The notes beneath the pieces are model-generated. The model saw nothing but the letters and a program-made list of their open reading frames with translations. It was not told where the DNA came from and searched no databases. DNA of 5,029 nt from Desulfocapsa sp. (lineage in GTDB: Bacteria > Desulfobacterota > Desulfobulbia > Desulfobulbales > Desulfocapsaceae), in assembly GCA_029942265.1 (NCBI GenBank), contig JAOZTO010000219.1:1-5029 (forward strand). Reading direction: 5' to 3'. The position numbers and the translations under genes were made by a program. Below are positions 1 through 5,029 of the stretch, piece after piece (position 1 is the stretch's first letter; the number at the start of each line of letters is the position of its first letter).

Positions 1-1328
1 GAGAGCGAATTGCAGAAGAATTGCGTAAAGCCAAGGAGACAGCTGTTGATGCCAGTAGAGCAAAGAGTGAATTTCTTTCCAATATGTCCCATGAACTGCG
101 CAGCCCCTTGAACAGTATGCTTCTTCTTTCGCAAATGCTTGGTGAAAATAGCTCTGGCAATTTGTCGGAAGAAGAGGTCGAATTTGCAAAAATTGTGAAC
201 TCTTCTGGAAATGACTTGCTGACTCTTATTAATGACCTTCTTGATCTGTCAAAGGTTGAGGCAGCAAAAATGGATCTGCGTCCTTACACCTTTGCTGTTC
301 AACCATTTATCGAGGAGATTGAGAAGAAATTTTCCATGCTGGCGAAACAGAAAGGACTCAGCTTTAAGGTCAGTATCGCTGATGATACCCCTAGTGAGAT
401 AACCAGTGATTCACAGCGACTTTCTCAAATAATACGCAATTTATTGAGTAATGCCTTCAAGTTTACCGAAGAGGGGGAAATAGGTGTTCATGTTCAACGA
501 CCTGCGGCAGATACAATTTTTGAGACAAGTAATCTGAAATATGATGAAAGCATAGCCATTACTGTTTCTGATACAGGGATCGGCATTCCTGAATCAAAAA
601 TTGAGACTATTTTCCAGTCATTTACACAGGCTGACGGGAGTACCAGCAGAAAGTATGGAGGAACGGGACTTGGATTGACCATCTCAAGGGAGTTTTCAGG
701 TTTTCTTGGTGGCGAGCTACAGGCAAAAAGCGAAGTGGGCAGAGGGGCATTCTTTACAATTTATCTGCCCTTGCATTTGTCACTTCCAGAAGGAATGCAA
801 CAGGAAACCGTTGTTGAAAACGAAACTGATTCAGATATTGAAATAATCACTCAGGGAAAAGAACAGATTCGGGAAAAAGAATCGCTCCAAGTGGAAAATT
901 CCTTTGCAAAAGAGCAACAACAGGAAGTGTTGGAACATAACCAAAATGCACTATTTACCGATGTGAAAATTCTGCTGGTTGATGATGACATGCGTAATGT
1001 GTTCAGTTTTATCAGTCTGTTGCAGAAAAATGGCATAAAAACAGTTGTTGGTGAAAACGGCAAAAAAGGACTTGAAAAGTTAGCTGAGAATCCAGATGTT
1101 GACCTTATTGTTATGGATATCATGATGCCTGTTATGGACGGGTTCGAGGCTATGGCGGCAATTAGAGAACAGAAAAAATTCCAGAATATTCCAATTATTG
1201 CAGTAACTGCAAAAGCCATGGAGGGGGATAGAGAAAAATGTATTGAGGCTGGAGCTACTGAATATATGGCAAAACCCGTTGAAATGAAGTCCTTTATGGC
1301 GTTGATTGAAAAACTCCTTACTGAATAA
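1..1328 (+). CDS. Hybrid sensor histidine kinase, 3' part (HisKA-HATPase-REC), 5' truncated
   Basis: The frame is open to the left edge (first full codon at 3, reading ERIAEELRKAKETA), so this is the C-terminal part of a longer kinase and the TTG at 21 is not a real start. Numbering residues from that TTG, the H-box has its phospho-accepting His at 24 (codon 90-92, SHELRSP). The HATPase domain follows: N-box N140/N144, G1 DTGIGIP 184-190, F-box near 198-201, G2 GGTGLGL 213-219. A Glu/Gln-rich linker (about 252-310) leads to a receiver with acidic pocket D321-D323, phospho-accepting D366 (codon 1116-1118), T396 and K418. By family knowledge it autophosphorylates from ATP on His and passes phosphate to Asp. 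The residue at the usual phosphatase position (HExxT/N) is Ser28. No HPt domain is visible. Sensor and any membrane segments lie outside the window. The gene is probably first in an operon with the two downstream cyclases, its likely partners (inference). Confidence 0.95.
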   Translation, partial: ERIAEELRKAKETAVDASRAKSEFLSNMSHELRSPLNSMLLLSQMLGENSSGNLSEEEVEFAKIVNSSGNDLLTLINDLLDLSKVEAAKMDLRPYTFAVQPFIEEIEKKFSMLAKQKGLSFKVSIADDTPSEITSDSQRLSQIIRNLLSNAFKFTEEGEIGVHVQRPAADTIFETSNLKYDESIAITVSDTGIGIPESKIETIFQSFTQADGSTSRKYGGTGLGLTISREFSGFLGGELQAKSEVGRGAFFTIYLPLHLSLPEGMQQETVVENETDSDIEIITQGKEQIREKESLQVENSFAKEQQQEVLEHNQNALFTDVKILLVDDDMRNVFSFISLLQKNGIKTVVGENGKKGLEKLAENPDVDLIVMDIMMPVMDGFEAMAAIREQKKFQNIPIIAVTAKAMEGDREKCIEAGATEYMAKPVEMKSFMALIEKLLTE

Positions 1329-1355
1329 TTACAAAACAACTCGCTAATAAGTCAA

Positions 1356-2339
1356 ATGAATCCGCAAGAACCCACAAAAAAAATACCGGCAGTTCTTATT
1401 GTTGATGACAGACGGGAAAATCTTCTTGTTATGGAACAACTGTTAAAGAGCTTGCCTGTCGAAATACACACCGCTCTTTCAGGGAATGAGGCGCTACAGA
1501 AAGTTTTGGAACAAGAGTATGCCCTGATTTTACTTGATGTCCAGATGCCAGGCATGGATGGTTTTGAGACAGCTGAGCTAATGAGATTATCCGAGGATAC
1601 AGCACATGTTCCCATTATTTTTGTTACAGCCATCTCAAAAGAGCAACGGCATGTGTTTAAGGGGTATCAGAGTGGAGCCGTGGATTATCTTTTTAAACCC
1701 GTTGAAAGTGAAATACTTTTATCCAAGGTCGCTGTTTTTTTGACAATCTTTAATCAAAAGTGTGAACTACAGCAGATTATTAAAGAGTTGACCGAATCGA
1801 AGCAATTAATTGAACAGCAAAATGAGGCGTTATCCCGTTTGACAATTCATGATGATCTGACCGGGCTGTACAACAGAAGGCATATGAATACAATGTTGTC
1901 ACAGGAGTTTTCTCGCTGTGTCCGTTATGGTTGTGATATGTCTGTCATGTTGCTGGATCTGGATCATTTTAAGGCCGTTAATGATACGTATGGACATGTT
2001 TTTGGAGATTTTGTTCTTAAAGAATTTGCACTTCGTTTACAGCAAAATTGTCGATCAAATGATCATATATTCCGGTTTGGCGGAGAAGAATTCTTAATTC
2101 TTTTACCGCTAACCGATACCAATGGTGCCCTCTCGACAGCAGAAAAAATTCGTCAGGATTGTGAATCCCATCTGTTTGTAGATGATTTTGTTTCCGTCAA
2201 AGTCAAAACCTCTGTTGGCATTGCTTCTTTTTGTTCAAATAGACCTAGTGGGCCAAATGACATTATTAGCCTAGCTGACAAGGCATTGTACAAGGCAAAG
2301 GAAGATGGGCGTAATAGAGTGCTGTCCTACTCTTCATGA
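1356..2339 (+). CDS. Response regulator diguanylate cyclase (REC-GGDEF), first copy
   Basis: A 327-residue cytoplasmic protein predicted to make c-di-GMP from two GTP when its receiver is phosphorylated. The receiver (about 11-127) has D17/D18, phospho-accepting D61 in LLDVQMPGMDG, T91 and K114-P115. A short helical linker (about 130-158) joins it to a GGDEF domain (about 160-326). The active site is GGEEF 242-246, with metal ligand D201 and base-contact residues N209 and D218 by analogy to PleD. The product-inhibition site RxxD (R233-D236) sits five residues before GGEEF, as expected, so feedback inhibition is likely. ATG 1356 is chosen because the receiver begins about ten residues later; the Shine-Dalgarno sequence is weak (AATAAG only). 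It lies 27 bp after the kinase, in the same frame, with no further stop between them. The kinase is the obvious candidate phosphodonor (inference). Its GGDEF domain is paralogous to that of the next gene. Confidence 0.95.
   Translation: MNPQEPTKKIPAVLIVDDRRENLLVMEQLLKSLPVEIHTALSGNEALQKVLEQEYALILLDVQMPGMDGFETAELMRLSEDTAHVPIIFVTAISKEQRHVFKGYQSGAVDYLFKPVESEILLSKVAVFLTIFNQKCELQQIIKELTESKQLIEQQNEALSRLTIHDDLTGLYNRRHMNTMLSQEFSRCVRYGCDMSVMLLDLDHFKAVNDTYGHVFGDFVLKEFALRLQQNCRSNDHIFRFGGEEFLILLPLTDTNGALSTAEKIRQDCESHLFVDDFVSVKVKTSVGIASFCSNRPSGPNDIISLADKALYKAKEDGRNRVLSYSS
1830..2333 (+). repeat. Paralogous GGDEF-coding unit, copy 1 (partner 3005-3508)
   Basis: From TTATCCCG onward this segment aligns without gaps to 3005-3508. 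The encoded domains share about 108 of 167 residues by hand count, including twenty identical residues at the start (SRLTIHDDLTG onward). Upstream of the TTA codon similarity stops abruptly. This points to an old domain duplication, since many codons differ at third positions. Confidence 0.85.
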
Positions 2340-2398
2340 GGATCATATAGTTTGAATATGGTAATCTACTATCGTAGAACAAGTCCTAAGGAATAAAT
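2340..2398 (+). promoter_or_regulatory. Spacer between the two cyclase genes, with RBS for the second
   Basis: This 59-bp AT-rich gap carries TAAGGA (2387-2392), six bases before ATG 2399, a good ribosome binding site that fixes the start of the second cyclase. A small 5-bp hairpin (TCTAC 2365-2369 with GTAGA 2374-2378, loop TATC) lies before it, with no T-tract, so it is not a terminator. I see no convincing sigma-70 or sigma-54 promoter, so cotranscription with upstream genes is the simplest reading. Confidence 0.6.
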
Positions 2399-3523
2399 AT
2401 GCAGAAAAGTAAAAACATTAGCATTCTTATTGTTGAAGATAGTCTGACACAGGCTATACAGCTTCAATTTTTTTTGGAGAATAACGGCTATACCGTGCTC
2501 GTTGCTGAAGATGGTGAAATAGGATTAAAGCTGGCAAAGGAGTCTCAGCCGACGTTGATTATCAGCGATATTGTCATGCCTAATATGGACGGGTATGAGA
2601 TGTGCAGTGCAGTGAAAGATACAGCAAGTCTTGCTGACACCCCGGTGATTCTGCTGACATCACTTTCAAATCCGGAAGATGTGATTAAGGCATTAACCTG
2701 TCGTGCTGATAATTTTGTTACCAAACCCTATGATGATGTCTTTCTACTTTCCCGTATTGAACATATTTTAGTCAATCAGGAACTGAGGCGTTGTGAAAAA
2801 TCGGATACAGGAATAGAGATTTTCTTTGCCGGGAAAACACACATTATAACATCTGATCGTAGGCAGGTTGTCGATCTCCTCTTTTCCACCTATGAAAATG
2901 CCGTTGAAAGAAATAAAAAACTAATACGGATGCAGCTTGAATTGAAGCAATCCAATGAGAAACTCCAGGATGAAGTTCACGAAAGAGAGAGGATTGCAGA
3001 AGAATTATCCCGGTTGACAATTCATGACGATTTAACTGGTTTGTATAATAGAAGACATATGAATACAATATTAGCACAAGAATATGCTCGTTGTGTTCGG
3101 TACGAAACTGATATGTCGGTTATTTTGTTGGATCTTGATCATTTTAAAAATGTTAATGACGTTCATGGCCATGTCTTTGGGGATTTTGTGTTGAAAGAAT
3201 TTTCACATCGTATGAAGCAAAACAGCCGAGAGTCAGATTACGTGTTTCGATTTGGTGGAGAAGAATTTTTAATTATTCTACCATCAACTGATATTGAAAA
3301 TGGAGTTTTGGTAGGAGAAAAAATCCGTCATATTTCTGAGGCCAGTATGTTTACAGATGGTTTGACTTCGCTTAAGGTTACCGCTTCTCTTGGTGTAGCT
3401 TCTTATCGATTCAATGAACCTAATGTGCAGAATGACCTTCTCAGCATGGCAGATAAGGCACTGTATCAGGCCAAGGAAGAGGGGCGTAATAAAGTGGTGG
3501 CGTACTCTTTAAAAGGGATTTGA
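2399..3523 (+). CDS. Response regulator diguanylate cyclase (REC-linker-GGDEF), second copy
   Basis: A 374-residue soluble protein predicted to synthesise c-di-GMP. The receiver (about 7-127) has E13/D14, phospho-accepting D57 in ISDIVMPNMDG, T87 and K109-P110. Next comes a distinctive linker (about 138-175) with FFAGKTHIITSDRRQ followed by LLFSTYENAVERNKKL, then a likely coiled coil (about 170-203). I recognise this linker from receiver-containing hybrid kinases of delta-proteobacteria, but it has no function I can name. The GGDEF domain (about 204-370) has GGEEF 286-290, metal ligand D245, N253, D262 and inhibitory site R277-D280. Its GGDEF half is about 65% identical to that of the preceding gene, while the receiver halves differ, so the two enzymes probably share an output but respond to different inputs. 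TAAGGA six bases upstream supports ATG 2399. An eight-T run lies at 2468-2475. The stop is one base before the next ATG, implying tight coupling. Confidence 0.95.
   Translation: MQKSKNISILIVEDSLTQAIQLQFFLENNGYTVLVAEDGEIGLKLAKESQPTLIISDIVMPNMDGYEMCSAVKDTASLADTPVILLTSLSNPEDVIKALTCRADNFVTKPYDDVFLLSRIEHILVNQELRRCEKSDTGIEIFFAGKTHIITSDRRQVVDLLFSTYENAVERNKKLIRMQLELKQSNEKLQDEVHERERIAEELSRLTIHDDLTGLYNRRHMNTILAQEYARCVRYETDMSVILLDLDHFKNVNDVHGHVFGDFVLKEFSHRMKQNSRESDYVFRFGGEEFLIILPSTDIENGVLVGEKIRHISEASMFTDGLTSLKVTASLGVASYRFNEPNVQNDLLSMADKALYQAKEEGRNKVVAYSLKGI
3005..3508 (+). repeat. Paralogous GGDEF-coding unit, copy 2 (partner 1830-2333)
   Basis: This is the counterpart of the unit in the preceding cyclase, beginning at TTATCCCGG. 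Similarity starts at the Leu-Ser-Arg codons. Just before them, 2985-3006 instead matches the first 22 bases of the window (kinase linker) at 20 positions, so the mosaic junction lies at about 3005-3007. Confidence 0.8.
3512..3519 (+). promoter_or_regulatory. Ribosome binding site of the yciO-like gene, inside the cyclase 3' end
   Basis: AAAGGGAT lies within the last codons of the second cyclase, with AAGGG about seven bases before ATG 3525. The cyclase stop (TGA 3521-3523) lies between the site and the start. This arrangement is typical of translational coupling and fixes the downstream start. Confidence 0.65.
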
Positions 3524-3524
3524 A

Positions 3525-4136
3525 ATGCTACTCGCAATAAACCCACATAACCCTCAACAGAGGTTGATACAACAGGTTGTAGATCGTCTTAAACGCGGTG
3601 CAGTTATCTGTTACCCCACCGACACAGGGTATGGAATCGGTTGCGATTTTTCCTGCCAGAAAGCTGTGAAGCGGATTGTTCAGATAAAGAAGAGGCCAAA
3701 AGGTAAACCATTTTCTTTTATGTGCTCAGATCTTAAGGATATTAGTAATTTTGCCCATGTATCTAATGTTACATATCGATTGTTGAAAAAAAATCTGCCA
3801 GGTCCTTACACATTTGTTCTTCCAGGAACAAAACTGGTTCCCAAGGCCATGTCCAGTAAACAAAAAACCGTTGGGATTAGGGTTCCAGAGAACCCTATTT
3901 GCCAGATGCTTCTTGAAACACTAGGGAACCCAATTATCAACACATCTCTTCCAGAGGATGATGACGGAACTATCACATCTGATCCGTATGATATTGATTG
4001 CTTGTATGGTAAGCTGGTGGATCTTGTTATAGATGGCGGTGATGTTTTTTCAGATCCATCATCCCTTGTTGATCTCACTGGAGACTACCCAGTCGTTCTT
4101 CGAGAGGGGAAAGGGGATGTTACCCCTTTCCTGTGA
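3525..4136 (+). CDS. yciO: YciO-like Sua5/YrdC/YciO-family protein
   Basis: At 203 residues it has nearly the length of E. coli YciO (about 206), and matches it as I recall that sequence: NPHNPQQRLI at 6-15, YPTDTGYGIGC 30-40, PGPYTFVLPGTK 92-103, IRVPENPI 118-125, and REGKGDVTPFL at the C-terminus. The family fold binds nucleotide and, in TsaC/Sua5, makes threonylcarbamoyl-AMP for the t6A modification of ANN-decoding tRNAs. YciO proteins are a separate branch whose role is less clear, and E. coli YciO is reported not to replace TsaC. Here the catalytic Lys/Arg pair of TsaC is kept (K55 and R57 in IKKRP), but the Ser-x-Asn motif reads S141-L142-P143, so the Asn is lost, as in YciO. It is probably cytosolic. 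It starts one base after the cyclase stop and may be carried passively on the signalling transcript. Threonylcarbamoyl-AMP synthase activity should not be assumed. Confidence 0.85.
   Translation: MLLAINPHNPQQRLIQQVVDRLKRGAVICYPTDTGYGIGCDFSCQKAVKRIVQIKKRPKGKPFSFMCSDLKDISNFAHVSNVTYRLLKKNLPGPYTFVLPGTKLVPKAMSSKQKTVGIRVPENPICQMLLETLGNPIINTSLPEDDDGTITSDPYDIDCLYGKLVDLVIDGGDVFSDPSSLVDLTGDYPVVLREGKGDVTPFL
4107..4132 (+). other. GC-rich hairpin over the yciO stop region
   Basis: GGGAAAGGGG (4107-4116) pairs with CCCCTTTCCT (4123-4132) around loop ATGTTA: nine Watson-Crick pairs plus a terminal G-U. It overlaps the last codons of the yciO-like gene and ends just before its TGA. No T-tract follows on either strand, so it is not a canonical intrinsic terminator. 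It could still stabilise mRNA 3' ends or aid termination between the convergent genes. The amino acids encoded here are conserved in YciO, so the fold may be incidental. Confidence 0.4.
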
Positions 4137-4154
4137 AGGCTTAATTAATTGAAA

Positions 4155-4433
4155 TCAGTCTTTTATGAGTGCTTCTTTTAGTGATTTACTCATGGTGAAG
4201 TGGATGGTTTTCCGTTCTGGGATATCCATTATTTTGCCAGTCTTTGGATTTTTGGTACACCGAGCCTTGCGTTTTCTTACTGCAAAGCTTCCAAATCCCC
4301 TGAGTTCTATGCGGCGTTCTTCTTTTAAAGCTTCTTCCATAGTATTAAGCATGATGTCGAGTGCTGCGGCCACATCATTTTTATGAAGAGAAAGGTCATT
4401 GCTTACTTCGGTTACAAGTTCTTTTTTTAGCAT
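4155..4433 (-). CDS. HU/IHF-family nucleoid DNA-binding protein
   Basis: At 92 residues it has the usual family length (about 90-100). The N-terminus MLKKELVTEVS fits the canonical HU start and supports ATG 4433-4431. Family signature RGFGSF lies at 45-50, followed by the basic beta-arm RKRKARCTKNPKTG, with the DNA-intercalating proline at its usual position 63. HU/IHF dimers bend and compact DNA in the nucleoid. The position just downstream of rpsA on the same strand matches the rpsA-ihfB order of many proteobacteria, so it may be the positional IHF-beta counterpart, although the sequence alone does not separate HU from IHF. Oddities: the arm reads RCTKNP where RTGRNP is usual, and the C-terminal F-K-P-G-K motif is replaced by FTMSKSLK. 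There is no clear Shine-Dalgarno sequence, and an 8-bp tandem repeat runs into the start codon. A strong terminator precedes it, so its own promoter or readthrough is needed. Confidence 0.93.
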   Translation of the reverse strand: MLKKELVTEVSNDLSLHKNDVAAALDIMLNTMEEALKEERRIELRGFGSFAVRKRKARCTKNPKTGKIMDIPERKTIHFTMSKSLKEALIKD

Positions 4434-4447
4434 GGTTGTATGGTTGT
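4432..4447 (-). repeat. Perfect 8-bp tandem repeat running into the HU/IHF start codon
   Basis: On the minus strand ACAACCAT occurs twice back to back, and the second copy supplies the AT of the start ATG. It occupies the place where a Shine-Dalgarno sequence would normally sit. It may be a chance duplication or a translational or operator element. Confidence 0.6.
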
Positions 4448-4472
4448 AGAGGCCTGTCGGCAGTAGAGAAAT

Positions 4473-4517
4473 AAAAAAAGTTGTTTTACCAGAAGAGTCT
4501 TCTTCCGGTAAAACAAC
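4473..4517 (-). terminator. Rho-independent terminator of rpsA
   Basis: Read on the minus strand, GTTGTTTTACC (4517-4507) pairs perfectly with GGTAAAACAAC (4490-4480). The stem continues through one G-U pair and five more base pairs to a four-base loop, and seven T residues follow (4479-4473). On the plus strand the G-U becomes an A-C mismatch and the T-tract is absent, so the signal points to minus-strand transcription. It begins 27 bases past the S1 stop codon. Confidence 0.9.
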
Positions 4518-4544
4518 ATGTTTGCGCTGTAAACGAGTGGGAAA

Positions 4545-5029
4545 TTACTTCTCTTCGGAAGTGTCCTCTTCCTTGTCGTCACCAGCTGCAGCTTTGAGCA
4601 GGTCGCCAAAGGTTGAAGGGGCAGCAGCAGCGGCTTCTTCTTTCTTTTTGGCGTAATTCTCAGCAGCACCCTCTTCTCCGTCTTCTTCAAGGGTTTTGAT
4701 GGAGAGGCCGATTTTTCTGTCTTTGGCCGATACATTGATAACAATGGCTTTCAGCGTGTCACCAACCTCATACATTCCGACAGGAGTTTTGATTTTATCT
4801 TTAGATATTTCAGATACATGAACCAGTCCTTCGATACCTTCGTCAAGCTGTACAAACACACCAAAATCAGTAACATTGGTGATTTTTCCTTCAATGATGG
4901 TACCTGAAGGGAAGTTGTTGTAGGCTGCCTGCCATGGATCTGGCTCAAGCTGTTTGATTCCGAGTGAGAATCGTTCATGTTCTTTGTCAATCTTAAGAAC
5001 AACAGCTTGGATGGTTTCACTTTTGGCAT
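4545..5029 (-). CDS. rpsA: 30S ribosomal protein S1, C-terminal part (5' truncated)
   Basis: The frame is open to the right edge (first full codon 5027-5025, reading AKSETIQAVVLKIDKEHE), giving 160 residues. Counted from there, 1-32 are the end of one S1 repeat (FSLGIKQLEPDPW 20-32) and about 40-113 form a complete last S1 repeat, with GKITNVTDFGVFV, EGLVHVSEIS and DRKIGLSIK. The tail (about 114-160) is acidic and Ala/Lys/Glu-rich, and contains STFGDLLKAAAG. S1 binds mRNA on the small ribosomal subunit and helps start translation of mRNAs with structured or weak ribosome binding sites. The GIKQLEPDPW segment and the position before an HU/IHF gene identify S1 rather than another S1-repeat protein. 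The GTG at 4859-4857 lies inside the last repeat and is not a start. A strong terminator follows. At least the N-terminal repeats lie beyond the window. Confidence 0.93.
   Translation of the reverse strand, partial: AKSETIQAVVLKIDKEHERFSLGIKQLEPDPWQAAYNNFPSGTIIEGKITNVTDFGVFVQLDEGIEGLVHVSEISKDKIKTPVGMYEVGDTLKAIVINVSAKDRKIGLSIKTLEEDGEEGAAENYAKKKEEAAAAAPSTFGDLLKAAAGDDKEEDTSEEK

Noticed and set aside
21..23. TTG as a start codon for the kinase
   Set aside because: The frame continues upstream to the edge with a linker-like sequence (ERIAEEL), and the H-box would lie only 24 residues in without any sensor part.
851..1339. Open frame of 162 codons on the minus strand opposite the kinase receiver
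   Set aside because: It lies wholly antisense to a well-supported receiver domain, is Ser/Phe/Ile-rich with no recognisable motif, and has no separate support.
2365..2378. Small hairpin between the cyclase genes as a terminator or riboswitch
   Set aside because: Only five base pairs, AT-rich, no T-tract, and the spacer is too short for a c-di-GMP riboswitch.
3525..4136. Annotation of this gene as a genuine threonylcarbamoyl-AMP synthase (tsaC/sua5)
   Set aside because: The Asn of the Ser-x-Asn motif is replaced by Pro, and the N- and C-terminal sequence follows YciO, so the YciO branch is the better call.
4165..4386. Plus-strand open frame of 73 codons opposite the HU/IHF gene
   Set aside because: It is antisense to a gene with a complete family signature and has no similarity or start signal of its own.
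4427..4744. Open frame of 105 codons on the minus strand spanning the rpsA tail and spacer
   Set aside because: It is an out-of-frame reading of the Lys/Glu-rich S1 tail and runs through the terminator hairpin; the S1 frame explains the sequence fully.
4751..5029. Minus-strand frame starting with ATG at the right edge
   Set aside because: The ATG is out of frame with the clear S1 repeat; its translation has no S1 features and is low-quality.

Overview
The window looks like chromosomal DNA from an AT-leaning Gram-negative bacterium. Hybrid kinase and REC-GGDEF genes, a YciO-type protein, and an rpsA gene followed by an HU/IHF gene fit a delta-proteobacterium-like lineage (Desulfobacterota, perhaps Desulfobulbales). 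That placement is inferred from protein style and gene order and is only moderately secure. The window is almost fully coding. Two convergent blocks meet at about 4137-4154, and both outer genes are cut by the window edges.

Plus-strand block (1-4136). The 3' part of a hybrid sensor histidine kinase (HisKA, HATPase and C-terminal receiver; its sensor half lies to the left) is followed by two receiver-GGDEF response regulators, then by a YciO/Sua5/YrdC-family protein. The gaps are 27, 59 and 1 bp, so these four genes probably share a transcript. The two GGDEF domains are paralogous: about 65% identical over 167 ungapped residues by my hand count. Both keep the GGEEF active site and the RxxD inhibitory site, while their receivers and linkers differ. 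The simplest reading is a phosphorelay in which the kinase controls c-di-GMP synthesis by one or both cyclases. The second cyclase looks like a mosaic: its receiver and linker resemble those of hybrid kinases, including a short segment nearly identical to the first 22 bases of the window, joined abruptly to a GGDEF domain like that of its neighbour.

Minus-strand block (5029-4155). The C-terminal part of ribosomal protein S1 (rpsA) is followed by a strong intrinsic terminator and then by a small HU/IHF-family DNA-binding protein. This is the rpsA-ihfB order familiar from proteobacteria. The small gene has no clear Shine-Dalgarno sequence, and a perfect 8-bp tandem repeat runs into its start codon.

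No mobile element, CRISPR array, tRNA or rRNA was seen. No stretch over 300 bases lacks a gene; the longest is the 111-base rpsA-HU spacer, which holds the terminator. I see no clearly novel system. The points most worth a second look are the mosaic cyclase and its unnamed linker, the mixed catalytic signature of the YciO-like protein, and the terminator plus start-codon repeat in front of the HU/IHF gene.
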